Shown piece by piece: positions 32,071-43,281 of a DNA stretch of 64,000 bases. The notes under the pieces are model-generated. The model was not told the origin of the DNA. It saw nothing but the letters and a program-made list of their open reading frames with translations, and did not search any database. Source of the DNA: Batkoa obscura (lineage: Eukaryota; Entomophthoromycota; Entomophthoromycetes; Entomophthorales; Batkoaceae); the NCBI GenBank assembly GCA_030770535.1, contig JASVEC010000002.1, positions 1,364,001-1,428,000 of the forward strand, in the 5' to 3' direction. Made by a program: the position numbers and the translations under genes. Each line of letters opens with the position of its first letter. Position 1 is the stretch's first letter.

Positions 32071-33552
32071 TTAAGGATTACCACAGTAAATCGAGGTACC
32101 TGCTTGTACACATACAGAGGTGCCTGGGCAAGATAACTTGATCCATTTACTGAAAGCACATTGGTAATAAGTGGATCCTTTGGTTGCACCGCAAGTATAG
32201 GAACCATCTTGACAACTTCCAGTTGGCTCAGGACCTTGAGAAGTTGAAGTAACAGAAGTAGTAGAAGTAGTAATAATAGTGGTAGAAGTAGAACTAGAAC
32301 TAGAGGTGGTGGTAACCGAAGTAGTAGTGGAGGTAGTAGTGACAGGGGTGGTAGAAGAGGTGGAAGTGGTAGAAGTAGTGGTAGAAGTAGTGGTAGAAGT
32401 AGTAGAAGTAGTGGAAGGGCCACAAGAACCAGTATTATATACATTTTGTAAAGCAGAGATTAATTGATTTTGATAATCATTATCCATGGACCATAACATA
32501 GCACCTCTTAAGCCGTTACATCTTACATAATCAGTCTTTGCTTTTAAGGATTGAATGTCATCGTATGCAACAAATGTCTTTGTATTCTTGTTAAATAACC
32601 ATGGAGTTTGAGTGATTGGGTCATACTTTCTAATCCATCCGGTAGCATCATTGGCTTCAGTTGGGGACTTTAGGATTTTTTTAGTAATTAAATCATTGTA
32701 GGCATAGCTTGGTAAATTGGCATTAGTGATTTGTTGATATTGGTCAGTATTGGTCATATCAACACCAACACCCTCAGCATAACCATAGAAGGGTACACCG
32801 ACGACTAATTTATCATAAGTGAAACCAGCTTTACTCCAATCTCTTACAGCTTGTTTAACAGAGAACGGTGTACCCTTACCAGGTTGATAATCTAAACCAC
32901 CAACTGGTCCAGTTTGAGTTTCCCAAGGACCGTTTAAATCATAACACATCAAATTAAGCCAGTCGAATAAAGGCACAAAGTCCTTAACATCCTTTACTGG
33001 GCCATTTGGACCATCAAATGGTTGAATTCTTACAGCAGCGGTAATCAATTTGGTACCCAAAGCGGCACGTAAATCCTTTAGCAATAATAAATAATTGGCA
33101 GTATCTTGTGGAGAAACAATGTTTCCTTCTTCACCTTCTCTTCCTGGATATTCCCAATCTAAGTCGATACCATCCAAGTTGAATTTATTTACAAAAGCAA
33201 GTGTATTGGCTACAAATTGTTTTCTTTTAGCAGCATCGGCTACCATTGGTGAAAAGTACTTTGATCCAGTCCATCCACCAATGGAGATAGATACTTTGGT
33301 ACTAGTTTGATGAGCTTTGGTAACTAATTCCACTAAAGTACTTTCGGTTTCAATTTTTGGATTAAAACCATTATCAGTAAACAAGGCAAAAGCATAGTTA
33401 ATGTGAGTTACTTTGCTAAAATCAATAGCACTCACTGGGTAATTATCCAAAGTCCAATCGGAAAAGTACCCTACTACTACTTTGGCTGGGGATTGACTAA
33501 CAACGCTGGAGATGGCTACGGTGACCACTAAAAGGAAAGAAGAAAATTTCAT
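32071..33552 (-). CDS. Secreted GH18 chitinase with Ser/Thr linker and CBM19-like domain
   Basis: 493 residues, one exon. Residues 1-19 are a signal peptide. The GH18 barrel spans about 24-375, with SIGG at 90-93 and the catalytic motif DGIDLDWE at 127-134 (acid/base E134); W354 closes the barrel as expected. A linker of almost pure Thr/Ser (380-440), likely O-mannosylated, joins a Cys-rich C-terminus (445-493, six Cys, TCGATKGSTYYQC) that resembles the CBM19 chitin-binding module of yeast Cts1. It would hydrolyse chitin at the wall or in the medium, for cell separation or insect cuticle and wall turnover. I start at the ATG at 33552, since the codon nine bases upstream is TTG. A TATAAATA sits about 70 bp upstream. 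The plus-strand open frame over the linker is a shadow of the Thr/Ser repeats. Confidence 0.93.
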   Translation of the reverse strand: MKFSSFLLVVTVAISSVVSQSPAKVVVGYFSDWTLDNYPVSAIDFSKVTHINYAFALFTDNGFNPKIETESTLVELVTKAHQTSTKVSISIGGWTGSKYFSPMVADAAKRKQFVANTLAFVNKFNLDGIDLDWEYPGREGEEGNIVSPQDTANYLLLLKDLRAALGTKLITAAVRIQPFDGPNGPVKDVKDFVPLFDWLNLMCYDLNGPWETQTGPVGGLDYQPGKGTPFSVKQAVRDWSKAGFTYDKLVVGVPFYGYAEGVGVDMTNTDQYQQITNANLPSYAYNDLITKKILKSPTEANDATGWIRKYDPITQTPWLFNKNTKTFVAYDDIQSLKAKTDYVRCNGLRGAMLWSMDNDYQNQLISALQNVYNTGSCGPSTTSTTSTTTSTTTSTTSTSSTTPVTTTSTTTSVTTTSSSSSTSTTIITTSTTSVTSTSQGPEPTGSCQDGSYTCGATKGSTYYQCAFSKWIKLSCPGTSVCVQAGTSIYCGNP

Positions 33553-33622
33553 TTTTTTCAAAGATAGGAAAGAATGTAAAAATAGTTAAATTTTTATAAT
33601 CTTATTCGAAGTAATTTCTCCA

Positions 33623-33630
33623 CTATTTAT
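33623..33630 (-). promoter_or_regulatory. TATA box of the chitinase gene
   Basis: On the minus strand TATAAATA followed by G, about 70 bp upstream of the chosen ATG at 33552. Confidence 0.5.
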
Positions 33631-34292
33631 ATTCTCGAATTCCTTAATGTTTAAAGCGAAATAGTTACTTGTTCCATTTATTATATTCTTTACGGTTAGC
33701 TATCCCTTTTTCGATTTTCTTAATAATGGTAATATGGTAAAAAGTCATTTAAAAAAATCTTAACTTTACTCAATACTCGTGGGTTGAGCTTATATTCACC
33801 ATAACACTAAAAATAGTAAAATTACAATTTCAACAATGGTATGAAACCCAATTTGCCCCTTCTGTTTAACACTTTTTATTGAAGTTTAACGCATCTTTAA
33901 TAACATAGGCATATCATCTAAAAGTCATACTACCAGACTATTTTAAATGACTTTTGAGTAGTATCAAGTGCTAAATCACGATTCTCGTTTAAATAACTAA
34001 TTTTTAGGCTTTAATAACAAAACTTAATAAAGATCAAGTGGTCTTAGTAATAATTTAATCTCATTATTGTTTCTCCTTACTTTTAAATTAGCATTTGCTT
34101 TTTATTAGTTTATTTACGAATTAGGGAAGTAGTCAAATTAATAGTAATAAAAGAGATGATGTCTTATTAAACACTGTCATGTTGGTATGTGGTAACCTCC
34201 TTTTTACTTGAAAAACAACGTAAGTAACTTAGCCTTTTATCTTTGCTGCAATTCCAAGAAACCTTCAACCATCTCTTTTTTCACTGTGCATA

Positions 34293-34390
34293 TGGAGATG
34301 TATTTTGTATTCAAGAATTTTACTAACAATTTTTCCGCTCAAATAGTGTTTAAAAAATGAAAAAAGTGATGAAGCCAAAAAAAACATCCC
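34293..34390 (+). mobile_element. MITE copy 19
   Basis: TGGAGATGTATTTTGTATTC start and ACATCCC-TA end. It is the rightmost copy of the dense cluster; only two more occur in the remaining 29.6 kb. Confidence 0.8.
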
Positions 34391-34865
34391 TATATCTCCC
34401 TTTAATAGTTTTTATAATAGGTACTACTATTATTTGATCCTGGTTTCTCTTATTAACCAAAATAATAGAGTAGATGATAAATAAAATCCATTAACATTAG
34501 CATACATACTGATTTAATTTAACCATATGATAGAATAGTATAATATCAAAGTTGTAAAATTGTAACATAGAAGCTTTTTTAATATCGCTTATTCTTAACT
34601 TTTACTTTCTAGCATTTTTTTAATTTTCCAATCTCGATTATTCTCCTAATTTAGATGTTCAAGGGTAAAATAATAATATGGTTCATAATAATTATACTAA
34701 GGTAAAGCCATTTGCCTTTATTAAAGCTCAATGCCTTTATCTACATATTAAGATTCAAAGCTTTATATTTATTTGTTGTTGTTATAAGTTTTATACTATA
34801 AGTTTTAATCCCAGGGTTAGTTAAATTTATTCGATAATATATTGGTAAAGAATTATTTTATTAAA

Positions 34866-36037
34866 TTAAACATTTAATGAATTAGCCCTAGTCATATTCA
34901 TATTTTTCAACTGCTTTAGTTTCTCAATCGGGGTAGGTTTAGGTTTAGTAGCATCCGAAGCAGTATATTTAAAAGAACCATCCTCCTTTTTGGTTGCTTT
35001 CTGGTCCTAAATCATAGTTTAAAACATTGTTTTGATACAAAAATTAACTTACTATTTTAGGCTCCGATTTTCTCTCCTTTTGCTTTGGTGTAAATTTAAA
35101 TGGATTATATTTGGCCAATCCAGTTAAAATAAAAACGATAGCACATGTTATTTTAAATATATTTACTACTGTATATAATGAATATTTCAATGTTAAATTG
35201 AATATCCCACGAAACTTTAAATCGAATAAATAAAATTGAAGTAGTCCTATTGTATTAACACTTAGTGATAGTACATCCCCATAGTGATTGATTTTGCTAT
35301 AATTTAGATCTTTGTCCTGGTATTGTGATAGTTTTACCCCTTCAAGTATTATCCAAGAAAGTAATAAAAAGAAACTAAAATAGAATTAGGCTATAGATTT
35401 GAATAAAATAGAAATGACTAGATACCTAAAATCTTCTGTTGATCTTAAATAAGAGTTAAGTATAATTTGTGGAATAGGAATGACAGCATCTAACAACCTA
35501 ATAATTATAAGAAAAACAGAAGTAGAGTTCGAATCTGGTTGTAATTTCTGAATTATAAAAAGGACCAAAATGGATAATATCGAAATTAAAGTGCCATAAC
35601 TTTCAATTTGACTACTATCTGATTCAATATTATTATGATTTTCCTTCCCTCCCTTCATTTCTTTTTCGTTTCCTTCTTTGAAGTCGATACAGCATTTTAA
35701 TATATATATCTGGCTAATTATTGATACAACTCCTTCTAGTAATAAATTATAGTCACTAATCCTATATGTAAACCTATCTTTTTATAAATACAATTCCTGT
35801 TTATTTTCTATATTAAGATTAATTACCAATAAAATATTTTGATAATACTATAGATAAATATTTAGTAATGAAAAAGAATACTACAAAAGCTTATTACCTA
35901 GACATAATAGTTATACCAGAAGTTAACTTTGAGAAGCCATTTGAGCTCTTGGTTTGATAAATGTTTACAACTTGAGCAAAAGAGCCCAAAGTTGGAAGTA
36001 GTATAAAAACCAAGCCTGAATTATTATCAAAAGACAT
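34866..36037 (-). CDS. PQ-loop repeat membrane protein (SLC66/MPDU1-like), 4 exons
   Basis: Exons 35898-36037, 35426-35773, 35053-35374 and 34866-35006 join in phase into 316 residues. Two PQ-loop repeats are visible: AQVVNIYQTKSSNGFSKLTS (about 21-40, with AQ in place of PQ) and PQIILNSYLRSTEDFSFFLL (about 148-167). Seven or so hydrophobic helices fit the family fold. Members are lysosomal/vacuolar amino-acid exporters, MPDU1-type ER proteins or orphan transporters; the substrate here cannot be told. The C-terminal 60 residues are a charged Lys-rich cytosolic tail. Introns are about 45-125 nt with GTAATA, GTATCT and GTAAGT donors and TAG acceptors. The ATG at 36037 is the first in frame and leads straight into helix 1. 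Confidence 0.82.
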
Positions 36038-37241
36038 TAAATTAAATAAAAATAAAAAATAAAAAACAGTAAATTGATTAAATCTAGTTTAATTAATGTA
36101 TTTTTATACTTTAAAACTAAAGATCGACTTAAAGTTCTTAAACTTAACTGTTTCGAGTTTTTTAAGCATTTACAAAATTTCTATTTTATCCCAATAATGC
36201 ATGAAAAATTCGATTGAAAGTTAGTCATCTTTTTTAGTAAATGCTTCACGCTTTAAGCAACATTATTTGAAGAGCAATTAAATGCTAAAGGTAATGATTA
36301 TAAATTAACATGTTGTGCCTTGATTCAAACAAAGCCTTCACTCACATACCTGTCCCATGTCCCTCCATCGCTTCCCTCTAGATCTCTACCTGAAGTTTAT
36401 TCTTTGAGTCCTTACCTCCCCAACCTACTCAACTAAACATCATTTTGCCTCTTATACAAAACAAACCCTATACAGTGATAATGTGCTCTATCTCCATCTT
36501 CATCTCTTTTTCTCCCACTAAGTTAACGTTTTGTCCCAATTACTCAATTCCTATAGACCTCTATATTGGCTGCTTGAATCTGATTTATTATGAACTAAGA
36601 TTCTCCATTGCTAGACTCTCTCACAATAAATAAGATACAATCAAATTGTTAATCCCCACCTTTATGGGCAGATTTCAATCTAACAATAGTGGATTATTTC
36701 ACTAACTTCTAAAACCCGCCCTATACTTGATTTTGTCCCGCATTAATATTTCCTCTTAATCTTGTATTTTTAAACTAATAAACACAAAGCTCTTCATTCT
36801 TTGAATTTAAAAAAATTATAAAACAATATGATATAAATAATTACGCTATAAAATTAGTTTCAGATAAGTAATGATTACTTTTAATCTCAAATGCTAAAAA
36901 AATTATATTCAAAAAATAACCTTATTGTACATATGGTTTTATTCTCTTATGCTCATATTATATCATTAATATATATAAGCATGAATACATCTCTATACAC
37001 CTACATTGAAATTCGGTATTTTGAATGCATTTTATACTTATCATCAAATCTCAGACAAATAAATTCCTAATAACTTAATCAATTACCAAACACTTACAAA
37101 CTTTGATTATTTCTTTTCTTCATTATTTTGTAGTCTCAGTATCAATGTAAACTATGTTTATTGCAAATATTAATGCGTTTTATTTTCAAAGTATATAAGC
37201 GAAAGATATTTATTTTAAAATTATAAATCTTTAGTTTCAAA
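36038..37241. other. Divergent intergenic region with a C/T-rich block
   Basis: Shared upstream region of the PQ-loop gene (minus) and the HAM1-like gene (plus). Between about 36,320 and 36,730 the plus strand turns markedly C/T-rich and less AT-rich (CCTGTCCCATGTCCCTCCAT, CTACCTGAAG, CCTCCCCAACCTACTC). No credible gene: the open frame at 36445-36633 (62 codons) has no recognisable features. Confidence 0.55.
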
Positions 37242-39941
37242 ATGAGTTACATACCTACCGTTGATCCAGGCCTTGAAGATAGACTTAGAAGAGAATCTGA
37301 GAAAACACTACGAATAGATATTCTCTTAGATAAAAAAAACAACTTTATGAACATGTTGACCGCTTTGAAGAACAAAAAGTTACCAGACAATAACCAAATC
37401 GATGGATTGATCACTAATGTAACTGAAAAATTAGAGTGGAGAACTATTAAACCGAGCAAAACCACTTCTAAGATACTCCATGACACAAAATCATTAGTTG
37501 ATGAATCTAAAGTTTATTTTATCGAAAGAAACAATGGAGATTTAATCCAACAATTTATTACTCATTTAGTATATGGCGGGAAACAAACAACAAGTAATAG
37601 TTACCTTCATTATTAGCTTATTCTAATTTTTTTCATAGCTTTAAAAATGAAGACTGATAATATTAAGAATCTTAAAAATCCTTCGTATAAGCTTTATAAA
37701 AGTTTGGTCGATTTATTCAAACTATCACTATCGTCGAGTAAGCTCCGTCGCCTGTTGGAGGAGATCTACAATGTATCAAAAGAGAACATTGATAAGTTGT
37801 TACCTGAAGATACTAGATTGCCTTCCTTATCTAAAACAAAAGAGATAGTGGGAACACCAAAATCTACTTCAAAAGAAAATGGTAATTTAAACGGCTCCCC
37901 CACTATTAAGTCCTATGTGCCTCATTTGGAAACAGCCCCTAATAAAGAAAAAGGGTTTGAAATTCCTATAACTACAGGACAATTCGCAGAGTCTGAATCA
38001 TCAAAATCCCCTTCAAAAGTAAGCACAAGCTTAGATAAGCGTCCTGATATCAAACTAGATATGTCTCGTCCTGAAATAGTTCCCATTAAACAAAAAGGCA
38101 CTAATGTTCCTATAACTACAGGAGAACCTACAGAACCTGAACCATCAAAACCAAGAGCCGAAGGCCAGGAAGTTCAAATTCCCTCCAACAAAGAAGAACT
38201 TAAGGAGGAAGCAATGGGTATTGTAGAAAATTTAGGAGATATTATGATCGGAAAAGGAATTGAAGTTACAAAACCTTTAATACATGATATAGAAAAGTCT
38301 GATGAAAAACCAACAAAGGTCATAAGAGAAAAATTACAAGAAGTAAAAAAGGATTTGGGTGGTGTTCGAAAGAATATTGGAGCAATCAAATTGACCGAAG
38401 ACCAAAAAGATAGATTAATCTCTAGATTTTATGACTTTATGAAGGAGTTACAAAGTAACCCAAAATACCATAAGAATTTAGATTTCATTATTTCTGTTTG
38501 TAACAAGTACAGAAAAATATGACGGAAATTGGGCCTACTACTTATCATATTTTGGATAAGAGCAACCTAAATAATGACGAAATAATGATGGCCTTAAAAG
38601 AGGCAAAAAAGGCAATTGGTAAATTTTTAGGAGATCAGAGTATGACTCCGCTAATCCGCTCAGTTGAGAAATTATATATTTCTCTAATTAATGATCGTGA
38701 AATGAGAAAGATATTCTTACAGCTGAATCAAGACATCATTGATTTTTTCAAGAAACCAGATTATTTAAAGAAGGATGAAGCAAAGAAAGTGTTTAGAAAT
38801 GATTTCAGTTTAATAAAAGCCCATTTACAAGGGAATTATAAAGAAAAATCCGATCTGGTCGTATCTAAATGGCAAATGTTTATTGAAAATATAATCAAAG
38901 ATAAAAAACTCAGATCTATTGCGAAAAAATATAGAATATTATACTATGACTTTTTCAAGAAGAAAGGAGGAAAAATCCAAAGTTCGAAGGTCATTTTAAG
39001 CTTGTTAAAAGACGCATCCAAGCTTAGTTTAAAGAAAGTATCAAATTATGAATATATAAGAATTCCAAGGATTGAGTCGTAAAATTTATATTTTATTAGT
39101 TGCCAATTACTTACTTGTTATAGAAAAGTTAACTCGGATCAATTCATAGTTGATAACATTGTTTTGAAAAGAGAGATTTAATGAATGCTAGTTTAATATT
39201 AAAAAACACTTCTAAACTCGATGGTCAATATAAATTAGTTTCGGATGCTATAGTAATTAAAATGTAAACATTCTCCTTTATAACTATATTTTACTAAACT
39301 TGAATAGCCAGAATTTAAATATCGAAGCACGAAGCGTTGCTTATTTTATTAAAAAATCTATTGGATTTTTTAAGTTTCAAGATGTAAGTTGTTAATGACA
39401 GATAATCATAGTAATTCACTTTTATAGGACGGTTTTATTGATATCAGTACTCCTGAAGGGAAAGGGATTATTATCAATCTAGTTATATCATTCCCAAATA
39501 TATCACTAAATAATACTGTATCACAATCTACTTCTCTAGAAAATAAAATTCATGTTGCAGCTTGTAAAGTGAAGATAGGTGGAATGAAAATGAAATTTCA
39601 TCATAACAAGCATGGGTAATATACAAGTATATCATATATTAGGATAATTAATTTGAATAGAATCTTAATGAAACTTTTACCTCCTATTGTTTTTCCAATG
39701 ATTAAATCACAGATTGAAAAGAAGATCTCAGAAGAAATTAAAGTAATTTTAAAAACAGATGAAATAAAAATTATTAATTATTCATAGAAAAACATTGAAG
39801 AGGTACTTGAAAAAACCATGTCGAGCTTTAAAAAGGTACACAAAAAGAGTACATAGTCTACCATACTAACTGTTTTAGGTCTCAGAACAAGCCATTGAGA
39901 CAGCTATTGAAAATTGGAGAAGTGAACTATTTGCAATTTAA
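37242..39941 (+). CDS. HAM1-like N-terminal (DUF5923-type) protein, 9 exons, one frame break
   Basis: Exons 37242-37593, 37639-38506, 38563-39078, 39124-39263, 39308-39383, 39428-39615, 39661-39742, 39788-39835 and 39879-39941. Family blocks are clear: RRESEKTLRIDILLDKKNNF (about 16-35), a Pro/Ser/Lys-rich spacer (160-280), FYDFMKELQSNPKYHKNLDF, KLYISLINDREMRKIF, YIRIPRIES, VDNIVLK, EARSVAYFIKKS, GKGIIINLVIS and LMKLLPPIVFPMIKSQIEKK. Fungal members are about 700-950 residues with a BPI/SMP-like lipid-binding C-terminal region; their role is poorly known. The splice model closes everywhere except exon 4, where a run GAGAGA (39171-39176) leaves two extra bases; without them the total would be 776 codons plus stop. 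The 56-nt intron at 38507-38562 has a GTACAG donor and an atypical AAGAG acceptor; the alternative is a one-base slip in the A run near 38514. The last intron has a perfect TACTAAC branch site. Confidence 0.78.
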
Positions 39942-40657
39942 GATTGTAATAAATTGTATCTTTGTGCTATTTAATAATGCTTAATAAATAAAAACAGCTT
40001 CAGTATATTACAATGATCTACTTTAAGTAAAATAGTAGTACCCTGTATGAACATATCACAATTCATTTTATTTTTTATCATTTAATGTTCAAACTAATTT
40101 TATTTCTTTTTTACATTTTCAAATAGTAACTTGATTTATTTTTTTGATAAAGTAATAGTTTAAAAATGAATCTAAGACCTATATAGAATTGGTAATAAAT
40201 TGTACATACAAAACTATGAAAATGTCTAAATGTATATGCTTAATTTGAATAATAGCTATAATTATAAGTTTAATTTTACTATTTTATTTATTATATGACT
40301 ATAAATCAAGAGGTATAAACTTAAATGATTGGTCAAATACCATCAACTTTTTTGAAAATCGACATTTTTCTATACAAATAGAATTTTATGTATTGACAAA
40401 TTAAGTAGCAGAAAATCTCTCCTTTTTACCTACCGATTGACCGGATATAAGTGAGGTAAAGCAAGTACTAAGTAGAAGCAAAAGATAAAGGAAGATAAGG
40501 AAAGTGATACATCCATCAAAGTATTAACTAGAGTATTCGAAGAACTAAAAGGATACAAAAAAATAAAAAGAGATTTTGAAACTCCAACTATTAATTTGCT
40601 TCAACTTAAATAATATGAAGTTTAGTTCAAATATTAAAATATACATCACTTTTAGTC
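39942..40657. other. Spacer between HAM1-like gene and RPL32
   Basis: It holds the 3' flank of the HAM1-like gene, a possible decayed gene at 40222-40613, and the RPL32 promoter. A TTTTTAG just before the RPL32 ATG could be the 3' end of a leader intron. Confidence 0.5.
40222..40613 (+). pseudogene. Possible decayed single-pass membrane protein gene
   Basis: After an ATG the frame gives SKCICLI, a stop, then a convincing membrane helix IIAIIISLILLFYLLY and DYKSRGINLNDWSN, further stops, and after a frame change KVLTRVFEELKGYKKIKRDF up to a TAA at 40611-40613. At least four in-frame stops and one frame change. It might instead be random AT-rich sequence; I do not recognise a family. Confidence 0.25.
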
Positions 40658-41114
40658 ATGGTTACCGCTCTTAACAAAACCAAAATAGTAAAGAAACACC
40701 CAAAAGCTTTCAACAGACATCAATCTGATCGTTATGTTAAAGTCAAGGTAAATTAAAAAGAGCTCAAAGTAATAAAAAAATAAGTTTTGATTAAATAAAT
40801 TATAGACCTCATGGAGAAAGCCAAAGGGTATTGATAACAGAGTCCGTCGTCGTTTTAAGGGACAAATTGCTATGCCAAAGATTGGTTATGGTTCCAACAA
40901 ATCTACTCGTTTCTGCAACAAAGATGGATTCAAATCTTTCTTAATCCGTGACCCTAAAGATATTGAACTTCTCCTTATGCACAACCAAGTTTATGCTGGA
41001 GTTATCGCTCATAACATCTCTGCTAAAAAACGTGTTGGTATCGTTGAACGTGCTAAGCAATTAAATGTTAAACTTTTAAATGCCGCTGCTCGTCTCCGTA
41101 CTGAAGAAAAATAA
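40658..41114 (+). CDS. RPL32: 60S ribosomal protein eL32, 2 exons
   Basis: Exons 40658-40747 and 40806-41114, joined in phase 0 into 132 residues, the normal length. Signatures of eL32 are nearly invariant: [84 protein letters not shown] and [10 protein letters not shown]. It is a structural protein of the large ribosomal subunit in the cytosol. The 58-nt intron (GTAAAT...TATAG) follows codon 30. Codon use is richer in C-ending codons (CGT, GCT, CTC, AAC) than neighbours, as expected for a highly expressed gene. The ATG sits in TCATGG right after a pyrimidine-rich TTTTTAG. Confidence 0.97.
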
Positions 41115-42509
41115 ATTTATGAATAAAATCTATCTGAGTAATATTTATAATAAGGTAAATATATATAGTATTATTTTGTACTAACGTTGATAGTATATTT
41201 ATTGGGCTATATTTTTAAATTCTTTTGTATTAACTTTTATGTAGAGGTTTTGTTCAAATTAAAAAGGAATTTTTTTTATAAGAATGAGAATATTCTAACC
41301 AATGTATTGGTTTTGAAGGAAATAAGAGGACATAACCAGTATTAGTATTTATAAAGAGAATAGAAATATCGAACAAAGTTAGTCAATAGAGAATATACAA
41401 TAATGGCGTTAGAGCATATGATGTTTGTAGAATTAGATCAGCATATTTTAGCTAACGTATTTAAAGGGCACATAAGAAAACACATTATGATATTTAGTGT
41501 CTTATGATAAAGTTTAGCTTTATATTAAAAAAATCAACTATATTGTAAAAATTAATAATGATACTATATAAATTTTAAATTAACGAAGCATAATATTTAA
41601 AGGATACAATATTTTTAATAAAATGAATCTGAACTTATAATATTAAAATACCAAATTAATTTTAGTTGTTACAAATAAACTTGGATTTTATAATTTTATA
41701 GTTTAATCTTTGTTCTAGCTTAAAGTTTTGGGATTATTGAACTAAAATTCAGTAATCATCCTACAGTATTATCTTATTAATTAATTTTTTATCAATAAGC
41801 GCCAATACGGTTGTGAAATAATAGATAATACATATCATAAGTTATAAAAACTAGAAGTAAATTTAGTGATTTATTATAGTTGATATTTAGTGGTGTTATT
41901 CAAAAATCCGAAACAACATTAATATGAGTAAGTAGAAAATCTTACTATCCTGGGCTTTTATTTTGAAGTAACGTTGCTGGTATAAACAAATAATCCCTAA
42001 TTAAAAAACGCAAATTAAATTAAAAATTATAGTCAACTTTTAATTAGTAACTTTATATCAGTTTTTTAAGCTCTAAACCCTAACCCCAATACTAGATTTA
42101 GTTAATATACTTAATAAAAAACTATATAGGGATGTATTTTTGTATTTAAATTTTATTAACAATTTTTTACTCAAATAGTGCTTAAAAATGGAAAAAGTAT
42201 GAAACCAAAAAAAAACGCCCTCATATTTTGCTATAAGAATTTAAAAGATCAAACTTTATCAATAAAAGATTCCTAAAACTATAACATATTAATATCGATA
42301 CTTGATATTTTTATCGATAATAGTTCTTTGTTATGTTGTGTTATTTGAATGAGATCTACAAAAGCTATCCGATTTAATACCCATTTAAAATGAATGTTTA
42401 GCTTAAATACAAGGCTTTTTAAATAAACTATAATAAAAGGTAATAAAAAATACTGGTAAAGTCATAATGCACAAATTTAATGTATGAAGGCAATAAACTA
42501 AAGGAACTT
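41115..42509. other. Intergenic region with one MITE
   Basis: 3' flanks of RPL32 (plus) and the WW-domain gene (minus). MITE copy 20 at 42.13-42.22 kb; otherwise AT-rich sequence with no recognised feature. Confidence 0.6.
42128..42223 (+). mobile_element. MITE copy 20
   Basis: AGGGATGTATTTTTGTATTT start and ACGCCCTCA end; one of only two copies in the right half of the window. Confidence 0.78.
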
Positions 42510-43151
42510 TTAGATTTCCATCAGCCATTGTCGTTTCTTTGCTTCTTTCTTTTCCTTTTTCTTTCTTTGTAACACTTCAATTTGCCTTTTGGTAAATTCC
42601 GCCTGTCTATTGATACCGTAGTAATTTAAATATTTTGCTTCTTCGCCACGCTGTTCTACATAATTCTCATAATCAAAAAAAGCTTGACATTGTCTCTTTG
42701 CTCTATCTCCTGAATCGAGATGTTTTGGATTAACAGTATTTAATTTACAATATTCCCCATCTTTTACTTCTGAGTATTGCATATTAATACTATCACCAAA
42801 TTTTACACTTGAATAATCATATTCTTTTTCCATAAAATGACGATACTCCACATGGTCAGTATAAAGGCTAATTAAATAAATGATTATAAATAATAAATGA
42901 ATATACTTTACTTACTTTTTATTTTGAGATTTGCTCATTTGTGGATTATTAATATAGTTTGATAGTAAAGGATAGGTATAAGTTGATCTATTTGTAACTT
43001 TATTCCAATAATAATAACATTGTCTATTATTATCCCAAAATGTTTTCCAATTTTTTTCGTTTAAATCATGTTTACTATCACATTTATCACTATCATTATT
43101 CAATGCTCTTTCGATTTTAATTGCTTTTCTTTTTCTTGAACTTTTACCCAT
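42510..43151 (-). CDS. WW-domain protein, 2 exons
   Basis: Exons 42916-43151 and 42510-42867 join into 197 residues across a 48-nt intron (GTAAGT...TTAG). Residues 1-14 are basic (KSSRKRKAIK), a likely nuclear signal. A WW domain covers about 35-61: NWKTFWDNNRQCYYYWNKVT then NRSTYTYP, with the second signature Trp replaced by Tyr, as in some splicing-factor WW/FF domains. The C-terminal half has RAKRQCQAFFDYENYVEQRG and a long basic helix (EFTKRQIEVLQRKKKEKKEA). The layout resembles uncharacterised fungal nuclear WW proteins (for example the S. pombe SPBC660.06 type); that assignment is from memory. It would bind a Pro-rich partner, perhaps in mRNA processing. The stop is 131 bp downstream of the DAO gene's stop on the same strand. 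Confidence 0.75.
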
Positions 43152-43281
43152 CTTAAATTATCATTATAATATTATACCTCAGCTTTATAGCTTTGTAATA
43201 AATGCATTTTTTAAATTAATTTTTAAAATATATAAAAAATAAAAGCTAATCATATTATTTTTATTTCATCATTAAAATAGC

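Larger units (their letters stand above)
33553..34865. other. Intergenic region with one MITE
   Basis: Upstream region of the chitinase (TATAAATA on the minus strand at 33623-33630) and 3' flank of the PQ-loop gene. MITE copy 19 lies at 34.29-34.39 kb. Nothing else is recognisable. Confidence 0.6.

Noticed and set aside
32279-32467. Val/Glu-rich 62-codon open frame opposite the chitinase
   Set aside because: It is the antisense shadow of the Thr/Ser linker repeats.
36445-36633. 62-codon plus-strand frame in the C/T-rich block
   Set aside because: Composition-driven and unsupported by motifs or promoter; the block itself is reported as a finding.
38448-38511. A GTAACC...TACAG intron of about 58 nt joining the second and third parts of the HAM1-like gene
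   Set aside because: The phases do not match after joining, and it would delete the well-conserved SNPKYHKNLDF block.
38519-39082. A separate 187-codon gene starting at the ATG at 38519, overlapping the previous frame by ATGA
   Set aside because: It continues the HAM1-like family where the preceding frame stops, and an in-phase 56-nt intron (38507-38562) or a one-base slip joins them. It is one gene, not two.
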